64,000 bases of DNA from Aurelia coerulea (GCA_039566865.1 CM076961.1:5665501-5729500), one strand, 5' to 3'. Shown: positions 24,434 to 35,279, counted from the stretch's first letter. Notes: a model not told the origin generated them from the sequence alone. Numbers and translations are program-made.

Positions 24434-24719
24434 TTAAGAAAATGGTCAAAATCGAGCTACTGACTTAAAAAGCAAATTTCGTCCAGATTAACATGTGATA
24501 ACAGGCTGAATTGTAGCCAGAAGTAGCAAATAAGAGTAGAGGAAGATATTTACTTGAAAAAAAATTCAATTTAGCTCTCAAATTTTGCTAATTAAGAGCA
24601 ATTAGCCGTTGAATAGACTAATTGAAATTTCTATTGTGAATTCTTTTCTATTGTTAGACTTCTAACTAGTGAAAATAGTTAGTAATAAGGGGCCTGACAC
24701 TGTTTTGTGCACGTTTTGA

Positions 24720-25117
24720 GATATATTGCCCTAATTCATTCATTCTATGACGTCATAAAGATAAATGACGTCATGGATATTAAAAGTTGCTGATGTCAGC
24801 AAATATAAGCAAACTATATATCAAATGAAAGTACTCTTCAAGACCAATCGAATGGTGTCTATAACTTTATCATTAGCGCTATTTGAAAGAATTTAGCGAG
24901 GATTTTAAGATTTTCTTTGTGACCACTCTCCAAATAAGGGCATCTGGAGGTCACATGGTATAACAATGGACCATAAAATTTTTAAAATTTGATGGCCAAT
25001 TAAATTTTAGGAAAAGTCAAGGAGTTGTAGCACCATATCTACAACAGCGGTGGAGATATTTGAGAAAGTTTGGTAGGGGGGGGGGGCGAAAAAGGCCCCC
25101 CCCGGTCCAAATAGGGT
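24720..25117. mobile_element. Fragment related to the TTAA MITE family
   Basis: AAACTATATATCAAATGAAAG, TGATGTCAGCAAAT and a terminal G-run/C-run block followed by CCAAATAGGGTTA are shared in diverged form with the elements at 14158-15028 and 32024-32885. Only the right end is recognisable, and the LINE at 25118 abuts it directly. The left end is unclear. Confidence 0.45.
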
Positions 25118-26840
25118 TATTTCATTTTTTTTCATTTCATTTCATTTCATTTTTAATTATTTATACACGGTGGCCCCATCAATCAACGACTGCTTTACAG
25201 GGGGCCGTGTTAAAAAGCTTACACAATTAACAATATTTTTCTAAAATAACCTAATTACAAGTGATAAAATCTATAAAATCTAACTAGAATACATATGATA
25301 AAAAATTAAAAAGAGTAAAATCAAAACTGGTGAATGGAACGAAAAATCACAATCAAATGTTCAAGCAGAAGGCTGCAGATGGTTTTTTAGTTGGCATTTA
25401 AACGAATTAAGCAAATTTGCTTGTTTTATATCCAACGGAAGCTGATTCCAAGTTCTAGCGCCACGAAAAGATATCGCTTTTTGTCCTTTGCAGGTTGTCA
25501 TCCTTGGGATATAGAGATCAGTGGCTGCATTTCGCAAGCTAATATCAATATTTCGGTCAGAATTTTTTGTGAACAAATCAGAAAGATAGCTAGGTGCAAG
25601 GCCAGTTATTGCTTTATACGTAACCGTAGCTGTTTCACTTTTAATCATATCACTGACAGTAAGCCATTTAAGGTTCTTAATCAAAAGGGTCGCAGATGTA
25701 TCATAACTGCTATTTGAGACAATCCTTGCAGCTCGATTTTGCAATTTTTGCAGAGCTTGCAATCTAGCTTCGCCACAGCTTCCCCATACAGAGCAACAGT
25801 AGCGAAAGTGTGGCTCGACAATGCCTCTGTACATTTGTATCAGAGTAGGTTTCGGTACGAATTTCTTAGCATACTTGAGAAAACCTAAAGCACGAGATAC
25901 TTTGCCACATAAGACTTTCATGTGCTGATTCCAGTCAAGATTGCTGTCAAGTTGAACACCTAAATATTTCACATTGTTAACTAGATTTATGTCAGAGGCT
26001 CCAATAGAAAAGGTTGGAGAATCTACTTTCTTTTCAGCAATCTTCTTCAGGTTTGGTTGGGAACCTATAACCATCGCTTGCGTCTTTACAACATTTAACG
26101 ACAGTTTGTTACCCTGCAACCATTTTTTTAGACAATCGAGATCCCTTTTTAGTGTAGTATTAAGCTCTTCGATGTTTTTAGAGGCATATGAGATGCTAGT
26201 ATCGTCAGCATTCATTGTCAGATTACATTTATTGAGTGCCAAAGGAAGATCATTAATGTAGATTAGAAAAAGGACTGGTCCTAAGCACGATCACTGAGGA
26301 ACACCACAATCAATATCGTGCAAATCAGAACATGCACCATTAACTTCACAGAACTGACATTTGTTTTCTAAGTAAGATTGGAACCATAAATATTCGAGGC
26401 CATCAATGCCATATTTCTTCAGTTTCGCGAGAAGAATTTGATGATTGACCGTGTCAAATGCTTTCTTAAGGTCGATGAAGACCATAGCAGTGTATTTTCC
26501 ATTATCTATATTGACGTACCAATCATTGGTATTGTTTAAAAGGGATGTAACTACAGAGTGCAAACTCCTAAAACCGGATTGATGCGAAAAAAGATGCTTA
26601 TTTCCGTCCATATACTCATAAAGCTGATTGTAAACCAACTTTTCAAACACCCTTGATAAAAAAGGGAGAACTGATATGGGTCTGTAAGTTGAGCGATCAT
26701 TCTGTTGGCCACTTTTAAATATAGGGGCAACTCTTGCAATTTTCCAACTATCCGGGAAAACACCAGTAGCTAAAGAGAGATTAAACATGTCGCAAAGAGA
26801 ATCGGCTAAGATTGGAAGTCCAGTTAACAAAGGATATACA
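25118..26840 (-). pseudogene. L2/CR1-like LINE, RT nearly complete
   Basis: Read on the minus strand, this copy carries RT from about the first conserved block: YRPISVLPFLSRVFEKLVY, then FIDLKKAFDTVNH, then DCGVPQ, a stop, and SCLGPVLFLIYINDLP. The catalytic box reads MNADDTSISYAS instead of MYADD. VKYLGVQLDSNLDW and EPHFRYCCSVWGSC follow, with the frame open to 25361. The 3' end at 25118-25160 is the ATGAA-type tail seen in the 20-kb copy, in inverse orientation. One nonsense change (GGA to TGA at about 26290) and the Tyr-to-Asn change make it inactive. Confidence 0.85.
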
Positions 26841-27004
26841 TAGAATAGAAATCTATCTAACAATATGAATCTAACAATAGATACACATAGAAATGTCTCG
26901 AATTCAATCAAAAGAAAAATAAAAGGAAAACCAAAACCCTCTGTAGTCCCAGAGGCAACTCCCCAATATTTAGACCTATATTTTCAGAATTGTACGATTC
27001 ATAA

Positions 27005-27595
27005 TATTTGACATCTCCGATATTTTCTCCGACATCTCCGACAACTCCGATATTTCTCCCCAGGGGAGGTACTCTGGTATATTCAGGATAGGGATGCTCA
27101 GGTTACTTTTTTGGGTCTAACATTTAGGCAAGTATTATTTTTTGGGTCAATGATTTGTACAGTTATTTTTTTGGGTTCAAGAAATTCTGGCTTACTTTTT
27201 TGGGTCTCAAATATGAGAAAAAGTAAAAAAATCGGGGAAAATATAATTTACAAACAAAATTAGAGTCAAGTAACAGCATTAAAATAAAAAACATAAATAT
27301 CAAAACACATTATGAGAAATCTAATCAGTTAGGGCATTTTTATGCAGATTTAAGATACTGACTTCATAACGTTTAGGTATGTAAGGTCGGAAAAATTATT
27401 TTTTGGGTCTATTTTCATGCTAGAAATTACTTTTTTGGGTTGTTGCGTTGTACCCCAGCCTGAGCACCTCTATCCTAAACATACCTGAGTACCCCCCCCC
27501 CTGGGATTTTCTCCGACATCTCCGACAACTCCGATATTTTCTTCGACAACTCCGACATCTCCGACATCTCCGACGTCTCCGTGTTTTCGGCCTGG
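27005..27595. repeat. GGAGATGTC minisatellite, right array (inverted)
   Basis: TCTCCGACA units mirror the array at 21575-21720. The MITE at 27059-27505 splits this array. Confidence 0.8.
27059..27505. mobile_element. CCCAGGGG-ended MITE, copy 2
   Basis: The 447-bp element has ends CCCAGGGGAGGTACTC and GAGTACCCCC...CCTGGG and the same interior as copy 1: ACCCAAAAAA repeats and TCAGGATAGGGATGCTCAGG. It sits inside the minisatellite. The flanking 8-mers TATTTCTC and ATTTTCTC are an imperfect duplication that can also come from the array period. It carries about 140 bp of extra AT-rich sequence compared with copy 1. Confidence 0.7.
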
Positions 27596-27776
27596 CCTAA
27601 AATATTTCCCTCGAAGAGAGCGATGTCAGATTCGGGACTTCACACTGGAAAACTTTTTGGGCAAATTAAGTTTCGGTTTCAAACATACCTTGTACCTCCC
27701 TGGTGCTGATTTTAGTGGATGGGTGCAGTTGAGTTACTTTATTTGCTCATTCCACCGAAGTTAAACAAATTATTCA

Positions 27777-27777
<1 letters not shown>

Positions 27778-27860
<83 letters not shown>
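27778..27860. repeat. Microsatellite (ATT)n
   Basis: About 27 near-perfect copies of ATT end in ATTAATATTAATATT. An apparent poly-Asn frame across it is a simple-repeat artefact. Confidence 0.95.
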
Positions 27861-27862
<2 letters not shown>

Positions 27863-28531
27863 ATTAATATTATATAAGTTTAGTTCACCGAACTTAGGCC
27901 ATCTCCTTCCGAGAAAACCATTTGTCTTAATGTCAGACTTCTCGAGCAGGTTGAACTTTAAATGCGTCTTGATGTCACAAAACAAATTAAAATCACTTCC
28001 TTTAATTCAATTGGCTCGACTTAATGTGAAATAAATACGTTTTTGAGTAATTATTTAGGAGTTTAAACAAAATTTGGGGGAGGGGATTACCCATAAGTTC
28101 TTGAGAAATATGACATATATTGACATAGACTATTCGTTGTTGGCGTTCGCTATTTCTTTCGCGCGCCCCATACAATTCACGCGAGTTTTTGGTCGCGCGC
28201 CTTAATTCTGAAGGTGAAAGCCCTGGTTAATAACTTATACCTTGTGAGTAAAAAAAAGTTTACACGTTTGACAAGCTGTGGAATAAAACGATGTTCAAAA
28301 CTAAGATGTTGATCTATCAGACAAGGGTTAACTTTGACGAGAATTTTTTTTGTAGAAATGTAGAATTCTCGACTCCCATACAAACTCCTCACATACATTG
28401 TTCTAATTTGTAGGTCTTAAAGATGAGTGATTTTTACCAAGCAAAATCTTTATATTTAAGTTAACCTTTGACTGATGGATTTAAAGTCGTAGTTTCCATG
28501 TACTCTTTCATGGCTCAACTGTGTCCATGTA

Positions 28532-28940
28532 CACGTTTTTTTTTTTATAAGAAACTGGTTTATAAGAAACTAGTACTACGATGACCAAAAATTTAAGAAA
28601 CTCTAGTACTACGCTCAAGAACAGATAAGAAACTCTAAAACTTTATTTCTGTATGTCTCTCTTATTCTATGTGTCTCTAACACAGGTATCTTTATCTTTT
28701 CTTGACTTTTAACTGCAAAATTGGTAAATTTTTGCCTTAATGTGCATGACTTCTTCTTGATGACAATGTAAATGCAAAATGGAAGCCCTTTGTCGAGAAG
28801 AAGGCTCAACTTCGAACAAAATCGCAATTTTAGGCCCAAAAAAATAAGAAACTAATTAAGAAACTTTTACTACTAAAACACCGAAATTTTCATGCGAAAT
28901 TAAGAAACTTTTAGTACTAAGTGCTGATCCAAGTTTCTTA
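28532..28940. mobile_element. MITE with CACGTTTTT...ATAAGAAAC ends, copy 2
   Basis: This is the inverted counterpart of 3165-3583 with TA at 28530-28531. The right end stops at AAGTTTCTTA without the terminal AAAACGTG, so it is truncated there. It appears to have inserted into the TA of the LINE sequence preceding the YADD codon. Confidence 0.65.
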
Positions 28941-28949
28941 AGTGTGAGA

Positions 28950-29212
28950 TGAGACGGATCGCTCCGTAGGAGCTCCAACCACTTCAACAGTATTTGAATG
29001 ATGCCGGCATTTGATTCCTGAAGGTGAAGGTGAAGGTGAAGTTGCATTTTTTAGCGCCAAGCGCTGGGATCGCAGAAGTAGAGAAGACCTAATCGAGTCT
29101 GCGACGCCTTGTCATGACGCTTAAGTGGTGGGGCTCTACCGGGTATCGAGCCCTGTCCACCTGACTGTTCTGGCTGCAAAGTCAGAGGATTACACCACTG
29201 CGCCATTCCTTG
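28950..29212 (-). mobile_element. tRNA-derived SINE
   Basis: On the minus strand the 5' end carries pol III-type promoter boxes. The A-box-like TGGCGCAGTGG is at 29205-29195 and the B-box-like GGGCTCGATACCC at 29153-29141, about 45 bp apart as in tRNA genes. The body runs downward to a hexamer tail (ACCTTC)n at about 29041-29020. A tRNA-like head, unrelated body and short tandem tail are the SINE layout. A functional tRNA is unlikely because the cloverleaf does not close. The 3' limit is uncertain and there may be 60-70 bp beyond the tail. Confidence 0.6.
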
Positions 29213-29904
29213 CTGCGACGAGAGAAGAACGAAGGAATAGCAACATCATCAAGATTTTCTCGCAATCCAGTGGACGAAAAACAACACAGATGATTTGATC
29301 ATAATATAGGCCACATCAGCGGTGCACTATTGCCCATGTTACCACCAAGAAAGACGTTCTCAAAAGTACAAATCATAATTTGGAATTGAACATCCGTGAC
29401 AATGAGCTTGACGTTGTCCAAAAACAAAATACCTTGGTGTTCAAATTGATTGTTCGTTAGATTGGAAAGAACAACTTAAGGCTGTTTCTGCCAAGGTCTC
29501 AAGGGCTCTTGGCTTTTTAAAATATGCCAAGAAGTATCTACCAAGGGAAACACTTGGAAATCTTTACACAGGTATTGTTGAGCCACACTTTCGATACTGT
29601 TGTTCTGTTTGGAGTTGCTGTGGTTCGACTGAAATCAACCAGCTGCAAAAGCTTCAAAACCGAGCTGCTAGGATTGTTGCAAATAGTAGCTGTGACACCC
29701 CATGCAGGCCGCTGATCGAAAGGCTGGGCTGGAAGACCATTGAAAAACTTATCAGCAACGAGTCTAAAACAATGGTCTTCAAGTCACTCAATGAGTTGGC
29801 TCCGCAATACTTGAGTAACTTCTTCAAGAGAAACTCACAATGCTCCACCCGTTGCCTTCGTAATACCGAGACTGACCTGAGGCTACCAAAGAAAACATCT
29901 GCAA

Positions 29905-30199
29905 TTGGCAACAAGTAGGAAATCTAGGAAATCCCCTCTTCTGCAGCTGGGTCTAAACTCGTTTCAAAGTCGAGGGAAACAACTGAAATAAAATGGCTCA
30001 AAATACATTCACAAATGAGCGAAAAGATTGCAAAATGGCTAAATAATCCAAAGACAACACTTACCATACTCATCACATAACTCTTGGATGTTGCAAATAA
30101 ATCGAAAATAACTCGAGTTTGAAGAGAGATGTGAGTGAGCCGCCAACCGTACACTTTACACTGCAGAAGAGGAGATTCCCTAGATTTCCCTGTTGCCAA
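29905..30199. mobile_element. Palindromic MITE splitting the LINE
   Basis: The outer TTGGCAACA is matched by TGTTGCCAA. Inner GGAAATCTAGG...CCCTCTTCTGCAG is inverted as CTGCAGAAGAGG...CCTAGATTTCC. About 40 bp at each end pair, with about 210 bp between. It interrupts LINE coding sequence, so it inserted after the LINE. Confidence 0.6.
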
Positions 30200-30345
30200 G
30201 GCTGTCAGAAGTCCTCATTCCTCCAAATTGCGAAATGGTCTATTGGGCAAAAATATTTCTCTTTTAAGGGGCAGAAATGTGGAACAGCCTCTCATCTGAG
30301 TCAAAGCAGGCATCCTCTCTGAATAGTTTTAAAGAGTCTATTTAG

Positions 30346-31452
30346 AGATAAAACAGGGGCGAGGCCTGCGGAGGTGACGTTGAATGCCCTTGGGCGCGGG
30401 CCGGCTTGGGGTGAATTGAGGTCATGGGTTTCGATCGCGGTCGCTCTGGGTCGTCGTGTCGTCTGGGGGAGGCCGGTGTTAGCGCTGTGGGGTCTGATCC
30501 TGTCAGAAATTTAGCATTTGGTTTTTGTTTGCCGCACAGGCTAGCTCTTATTACACAACGGTGTATTGTATCCCCATTGTATCAATGCTGAGCATCAACT
30601 TAATAAAATTAGAGTGTTTTGTTGTCGAAATATTCAAGTAACATGCTGGGACATTTTTATACTGAGACAGGTTTTAATTTCTACCATTTTCTGAAAAATG
30701 TGGAGCATTCTTTACACGGCAAGCTAGCAAGAATAATATTTTTGCTATTGATATAAAATGTTCACCATCTGCCTTTAGCTTTCGTCGAAAACTCAAAGCT
30801 TTCTCTTTTGAAAACAATTACCCTTCTTGCCTTACACCCTCAGTTTTTTAGGTGGCTCTGCTTTCCACTCGGGTGGATGGTGGGTTACCGTCCTTAGGGA
30901 TTGGCCTCCTTTGGGGCTGCTTGGTATCCTGGGGATGTTTGGCCTATTAGTGGTAGGGGGTGTTGCTCTGCATGGTTTTTGCAGTTGGAAGTTGACTTTC
31001 ATTGCTGCCTTTGCTGTGGGTGGGGCAGTGTTCGGGGGGTTCGGCTGGCTTCTGGGGGTGGTCTTGTGGGGCGGTGGCTTGTTGCTTGCTCGACTGGGAG
31101 GTGGTGTTACCTTTAACCTGAATTTGATTATGAATTTGATAAAATACCCTGTAACTATTTGCCAATTTCACTAGTCATTTTCAAAATAGGGGGTGCTCTC
31201 TCCTCGATTAGCCTAGCTACTGAGATAGCTCCTCCTCGAGAAATTCCCCTGCATACAATTCCCTTAAATCATATAGTTGATTTATAAGTGGGGACAGGTT
31301 GTGTAGGGCAGCTCTTGTCTTGCAAAATCTGTCGTTGTCAAATTTGTATTGTTGTTGCTTTTTTAGTTTAATCTGATTTACTTGTAATTTTTCTATGTGT
31401 TGATCTATTAATTTTTTCCAATGTAGTGGATTGTATGTAGTGGAATTCTAAA
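30346..31452. other. LINE 3' flank and G-rich stretch, no gene supported
   Basis: 30346-30480 is unusually GC-rich for the window and may be LINE 3' UTR. 30840-31110 is G/T-rich on the plus strand and gives an open frame of Gly/Leu/Val/Trp-rich peptide with no start context, domain or splice evidence. I regard it as compositional. Confidence 0.35.
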
Positions 31453-31773
31453 ATGAAGAAGCTGAAACTGAAACTTAACCGGAATCTCTATCTTTTCAAA
31501 GGTATCAGTTTTAGATTCAAATATGCCGAGACATATGTTCGTCACAGAAAATACATTGGTCGCGTTAATCAAAACGATGGCAGTGCTACATTTAGAGATG
31601 ATGCATGCTTCAATGTTAGAAATGGTCTAGCCGATAGTCGCTTCGTATCGTTTGAATCTGTCAATGTTCCTGGTTACTTCTTGCAGCATCACGTCTCGGA
31701 AGTTCTTATGAAGAAGACTGAAGCAAGTCAAGAGAAGAAAGACGCCACATGGAAGCCACGATATCTACAGTAG
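31453..31773 (+). pseudogene. AbfB-like beta-trefoil fragment
   Basis: A 106-residue open frame contains TYVRHRKYIGRV, FRDDACFNVRNGLAD and VSFESVNVPGYFLQHH. The order (RH at a turn, DAxF, GLAD, then SFESVNxPGYxLxH) is the repeat pattern of the AbfB alpha-L-arabinofuranosidase B carbohydrate-binding domain. About one and a half trefoil repeats are present, after which the reading ends shortly after DATWKP, where a third repeat should begin. The upstream Lys/Leu-rich start may be intron read as protein, with an acceptor possible at TTTTCAAAG just before GGTATC. It could be an orphan exon or a relic of a secreted glycan-binding protein. I see no neighbouring exons. Confidence 0.5.
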
Positions 31774-32023
31774 AGTAGCTAATGGATACATCAAGGGTGA
31801 ATTTTGTGGAACAAAAAGTTCAGGTTTCCGACAAGACAAAATGATTTGCCTTTCTGAAGAATTGATTTTACAAATCTGATGGCACGTGCACTCTGTCTAA
31901 GCGAGATATCCCGGCAAGGCCGGATTATGTAAACGGGCTCTGCTAAATGCCCAATTCACGTGTGTCTATACTATTAGTTCTATATATTCCGTTGCTCTAT
32001 TGCTTCCATCTTGAGAATTTTAA

Positions 32024-32885
32024 CCCTATCCAGACTAGGCTTTTGAAACTTTGGGGAGACTAGGGGGGGGGCAGCCCCCCTAGTTTTTCATAGAATCATA
32101 AGTGCTAGAGACTTGAAACTTGGCACAAGTAACAAACATGATAAGGCAAACAAAATGATGTGATTTGTTTTTGTTTATGTCACGTGATTAAGTGCTGACG
32201 TCAGCAAATGTTGCTAATTTGGGTGTAAAACCACATGTAATTTGTCGCATTGTATCTCCAAATTGATAAAATATGTCGATGTAATATTTGAAACATAGAG
32301 GGATTATATCCTTGTAATTCTTATTTTGAAATTTTTGCTTTGTAACACTAATATCTTTGCTGATGTCAGCATTTATTTATTTTATACGAAAAAAAGAGCG
32401 ATTTTTGTCTAAAATTTATTATAAATTACTTTTATAAATAGCAAAAAATGCTAAATATACATAAAAATACCTGCTGCATCATATTATGTCACTCATTTTT
32501 CTAAAAATGAACCATAACATGGTTTTTCGTCAGTACGCATGCGCAACAACCAATTGTTGATGACGTCATCAAAAATCAATAAACTATATATCAAATGAAA
32601 GCTTATTTCAAGACGAGCTCAAAAATGTTTGTCATTGTCATAGAGCCAGTGGTTCCAAAGCTATGACTTAAACGGTATTTATTTTGCGGAGCACTCAATT
32701 TAAAGTCATGTGTTGACCCCCGGAATCAGTGTCAAAATTTTTGAAATAGGCATGAAAAGATGTCTCATAGATAGAAACTAAAAGTCACAAAAAAGCTAGA
32801 CTATTAAAGAGATACTCGACGAGCTGTGTGAAAAAGTTTACTAGGGAGGGTACTTTGTGCCCCCCCCCGCCTAGTCTGGATAGGG
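32024..32885. mobile_element. TTAA-flanked MITE, copy 2
   Basis: The 862-bp element has CCCTATCCAGACTAGG ends and TTAA at 32020-32023 and 32886-32889. It is oriented opposite to 14158-15028. The paralogous flank at about 3030-3050 has no insertion. Shared internal landmarks include GCATGCGCAACAACCAATTG and AACTATATATCAAATGAAAG. Confidence 0.82.
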
Positions 32886-33024
32886 TTAACCAACTTTGAG
32901 GTCTTAGTATACGTACCTGCACAAAATTAATCATTGTGTATCCATATTAGACACTGCTTACCAACACACAATAGCACTGTTTGTTATTAGCTCATCTTTA
33001 CAGGATTTTTATATTAGCATAGAG

Positions 33025-33639
33025 CCCAGGGGGGGGAGGGTACTCCCTAACTTTCAATACGGGTGGTCCTTGCCACTATTTCTTTGCTTACCCCTAACTA
33101 TTAAGCTTAATGTTTTTGGGGATCCCAAATATTGAGTATAATGTTTTGGAGACCCCAAATATTGTTATCTATTTCTGGGGCCACTGAAATGTTTTGAATG
33201 ATTTCAATTAGAGCTTCTTGATCTCTCTAAGTTTTTGAATAATTTATTTCATGAATCGCAACTTCAGGATCACAATTGCATTCCTTGTGAAATCAATGCA
33301 AGACATGTTTGGAAGAATATTGGATTTAGAACAATGAAAAATCATTAATCCAGACTGGATATGTCCAGCGTAAGCTGCATGAATTGCAGCTGGGCTTCCG
33401 GGAAGGTCACACAATTAAGCATTGTGAAAAAACTCCAAAAACTCAAATTGTAAACTTTTAAAGTCTAGCTCCTGCTTTAAAGCAGCTCTATCCATAACCT
33501 GCCATCATCACCCCGAATATTGAATTTTTGTCCATGTCGTAATTCACAGACCCCAAATATTGATTTAACGTCAAATTTTGGACCCCAAATATTGGCACAG
33601 ACCCCCCTCCGTATTGAAAGTTAGGAATACCCCCTTGGG
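33025..33639. mobile_element. CCCAGGGGG-ended MITE, copy 3
   Basis: The left end CCCAGGGGGG leads to ACTCCCTAACTTTCAATACGG and the right end CCGTATTGAAAGTTAGGAA leads to CCCCCTTGGG. The flanks CATAGAG and CATAGGG are an imperfect duplication. The interior repeats GACCCCAAATATTG-type phrases in both orientations. It is about 615 bp and non-coding. Confidence 0.65.
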
Positions 33640-34329
33640 CCATAGGGTCTCTTTTATGTCTTAGTCTCTATTCATACTGTTCTCTTATTCATTTTCTATT
33701 TTTAAAAATAGCCTTAAATAACGGACTCATCATATTAAACCCATAAACGCAATAAAAACACCGAAATCAGTAGAAAGTACACTATTAACTCCTGTAAAAG
33801 AAACAACAACCAAAATAAGCCTGTAACAAGAGAAAAACTGTTAAATCCTGTAAGACAAAACGGAATTAATCTTAAAACCTGAAAGGAAAGATATAAGCTA
33901 ATAACTCACCAGTAACTGCTGAAAAGATAAACGAGGAAATCAACAAAAACTAGTTTCGTCGCACTGTCATCAGTTTGGTTCGTGCGAAGAACAAATTACC
34001 AATAAAACAGGCCACTTTATAGCAGACGAACAAAACAAAACCGACACGCCGTTTAGGACCTAAGCCACTAGTTGGCTAAAACCAATAGTCTTTGGCGCAA
34101 ATTAGAACAATTGCAACGTGAAAACACTATTTCTGTTTCTGAAAACACTATTTTCTATTTCTATTCATTATTTATTCATTCTATATACACTGCTTGGTTC
34201 TGCCAAAGCCTATCAAAAATTAGCTGTCTGCGATTAAAGATATTTGAATTACTTCCCATGTTAATTTATCGAAATATAACTCATTTGAGATAATTTGAGG
34301 CAGTGAGAGCTCGTCAGAAATGCCTGCGG

Positions 34330-34625
34330 GGGGGTACATAACATGTTCCGGGTAAGGGTAGGGTATGTTGCCGCCCAAATGGGTGGATCTTTGGGCCAAA
34401 ATTCTCGAAACAAGGGTCCTTTTTCGGTATATTTTCCATAACCATGGGTGGGGTTTCGCTGAAATTCACAAAAAATTGCTTAAAATGGGCAGTATTCCAC
34501 CAAAATTCATCATAAAAGTGGGTATCAAGGCAAGTTTTGGTAATTAGAAGAGGGAAGCTTTCTGAAAACCGGGCGGCAGATCCCGGTCCATCCTCAAGTC
34601 ATGTACCCTTTCCTCCTCCGGGTCA
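34330..34625. repeat. Possible MITE with GGGTACAT/ATGTACCC ends
   Basis: GGGGGGGTACATAACATG near 34330 faces CAAGTCATGTACCC near 34600, followed by CCGGG. The layout resembles the homopolymer-ended MITEs, but no target duplication is clear. Confidence 0.35.
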
Positions 34626-34858
34626 GAAATAAACTAAAAATGGGATGAAACAGCACGGAAATAACTTTTGGCTAAGCAATATGAAATTTTTTTCTACGCC
34701 TTTGAAGATGTTCTGACGCCTTCGGATCGAATAAAAAAGTCTAACGTGTGTCGTGTTTTTTCTAAACTGTTCCAGTTTTTTGGCATAGCCAAATGCAGTC
34801 CTATATCAAGTAGGACAATTCACTGGTAATGCTGAATTAGAAGTTCGACAAATTTTCC

Positions 34859-35279
34859 CAGGGCCGCAGGAAGCATCTAAAACTTGGGGGTGTCAAATCT
34901 GTCTAACAGTATTGTATGCGCTTTCTGTGCGCTTTCTTTATTTCAGTGCTCGTTAGCAGAGATAAAACTTCAATCAATTACATTAAAGGCAGTCTATCAC
35001 GCATTTGATTGGGTGGTAGTGACAATACAAAGAATAGGACATTTGAATGGCTGCTAATCCCCTGACTTTCTACGACCGTAGAAAGTGATAACGATCAGCC
35101 CTTCTCTGTTTCAAATACACAGATTCACAAAGAAATTCGTTGTTTAACGAGCGTAACTTACTTACTGACATCAGAGCCCCTTCTTACAAAGTACTTTGTA
35201 ATCAAAAAGGGCATTTCTTTGTTTATGGCAAAACCTTGGGAGCACGTGCCCCCCAGTGCCCCCGGTTCTTACATCTATG
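34859..35279. mobile_element. Degenerate hAT-like MITE
   Basis: The left end CAGGGCCGCAGGAAGC and the right end reading GGTTCTTACATCTATG are imperfect inverted repeats. The flanking 8-mers AATTTTCC and AATTTGGC agree at six of eight positions. Subterminal GGGGG and CCCCCAGTGCCCCC blocks resemble the two hAT MITEs at 17.6 and 18.4 kb. Confidence 0.5.

Larger units (their letters stand above)
21467..28225. mobile_element. 6.8-kb composite element with inverted minisatellite arms
   Basis: The left end CAGGGCTCTCA leads into a GGCGCGC block, and the right end reads GCGCGCC followed by TGAAAGCCCTG. Inside each end lie oppositely oriented arrays of a GGAGATGTC unit joined to GTGTTTTCGGCCTGGCC. The 8-mer CTTATACC precedes the left end (21459-21466) and occurs 8 bp beyond the right end (28234-28241), as if the duplication had been displaced by GTTAATAA. 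CAGGG ends suggest hAT. The interior holds at least four later insertions, listed separately. I see no transposase of its own. Confidence 0.55.
28509..30345 (+). pseudogene. L2/CR1-like LINE relic with three nested insertions
   Basis: The first bases (about 28510-28531) match the LINE sequence just before the YADD codon in the 20-kb copy (GCTCAACTGTGTCCATGTA). Coding sequence resumes near 29390 with NIRDNELDV, a one-base deletion, and KYLGVQIDCSLDWKEQ. It continues through EPHFRYCCSVW and LQKLQNRAARIV to 29925, breaks at a palindromic insertion (29905-30199), and restarts near 30250 with FSFKG, a frameshift, and WNSLSSESKQASSLNSFK. The MITE at 28532-28940 and the SINE at about 28950-29212 also lie within it. 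It is dead. Confidence 0.7.
31885..34315. repeat. Second copy of the 2.7-4.1 kb segment
   Basis: This diverged duplicate begins with a Harbinger-like right end (GGCAAGGCCGGATTATG). It ends with GTGAGAGCTCGTCAGAA, matching the phrase near 4113-4128. It is enlarged by the MITEs at 32024-32885 and 33025-33639 and by unmatched sequence at 33700-34080. Confidence 0.5.

Noticed and set aside
27770..27985. Poly-asparagine frame
   Set aside because: Translation of the (ATT)n microsatellite.
29133..29210. Candidate tRNA gene on the minus strand
   Set aside because: It has A- and B-box-like sequences but no convincing acceptor or anticodon stem, and it is joined to a SINE-like body with a hexamer tail.
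30827..31174. 115-residue Gly/Leu/Trp-rich frame resembling membrane protein
   Set aside because: It is a product of G/T-rich composition, with no domain, splice sites or start context. It lies downstream of LINE sequence.
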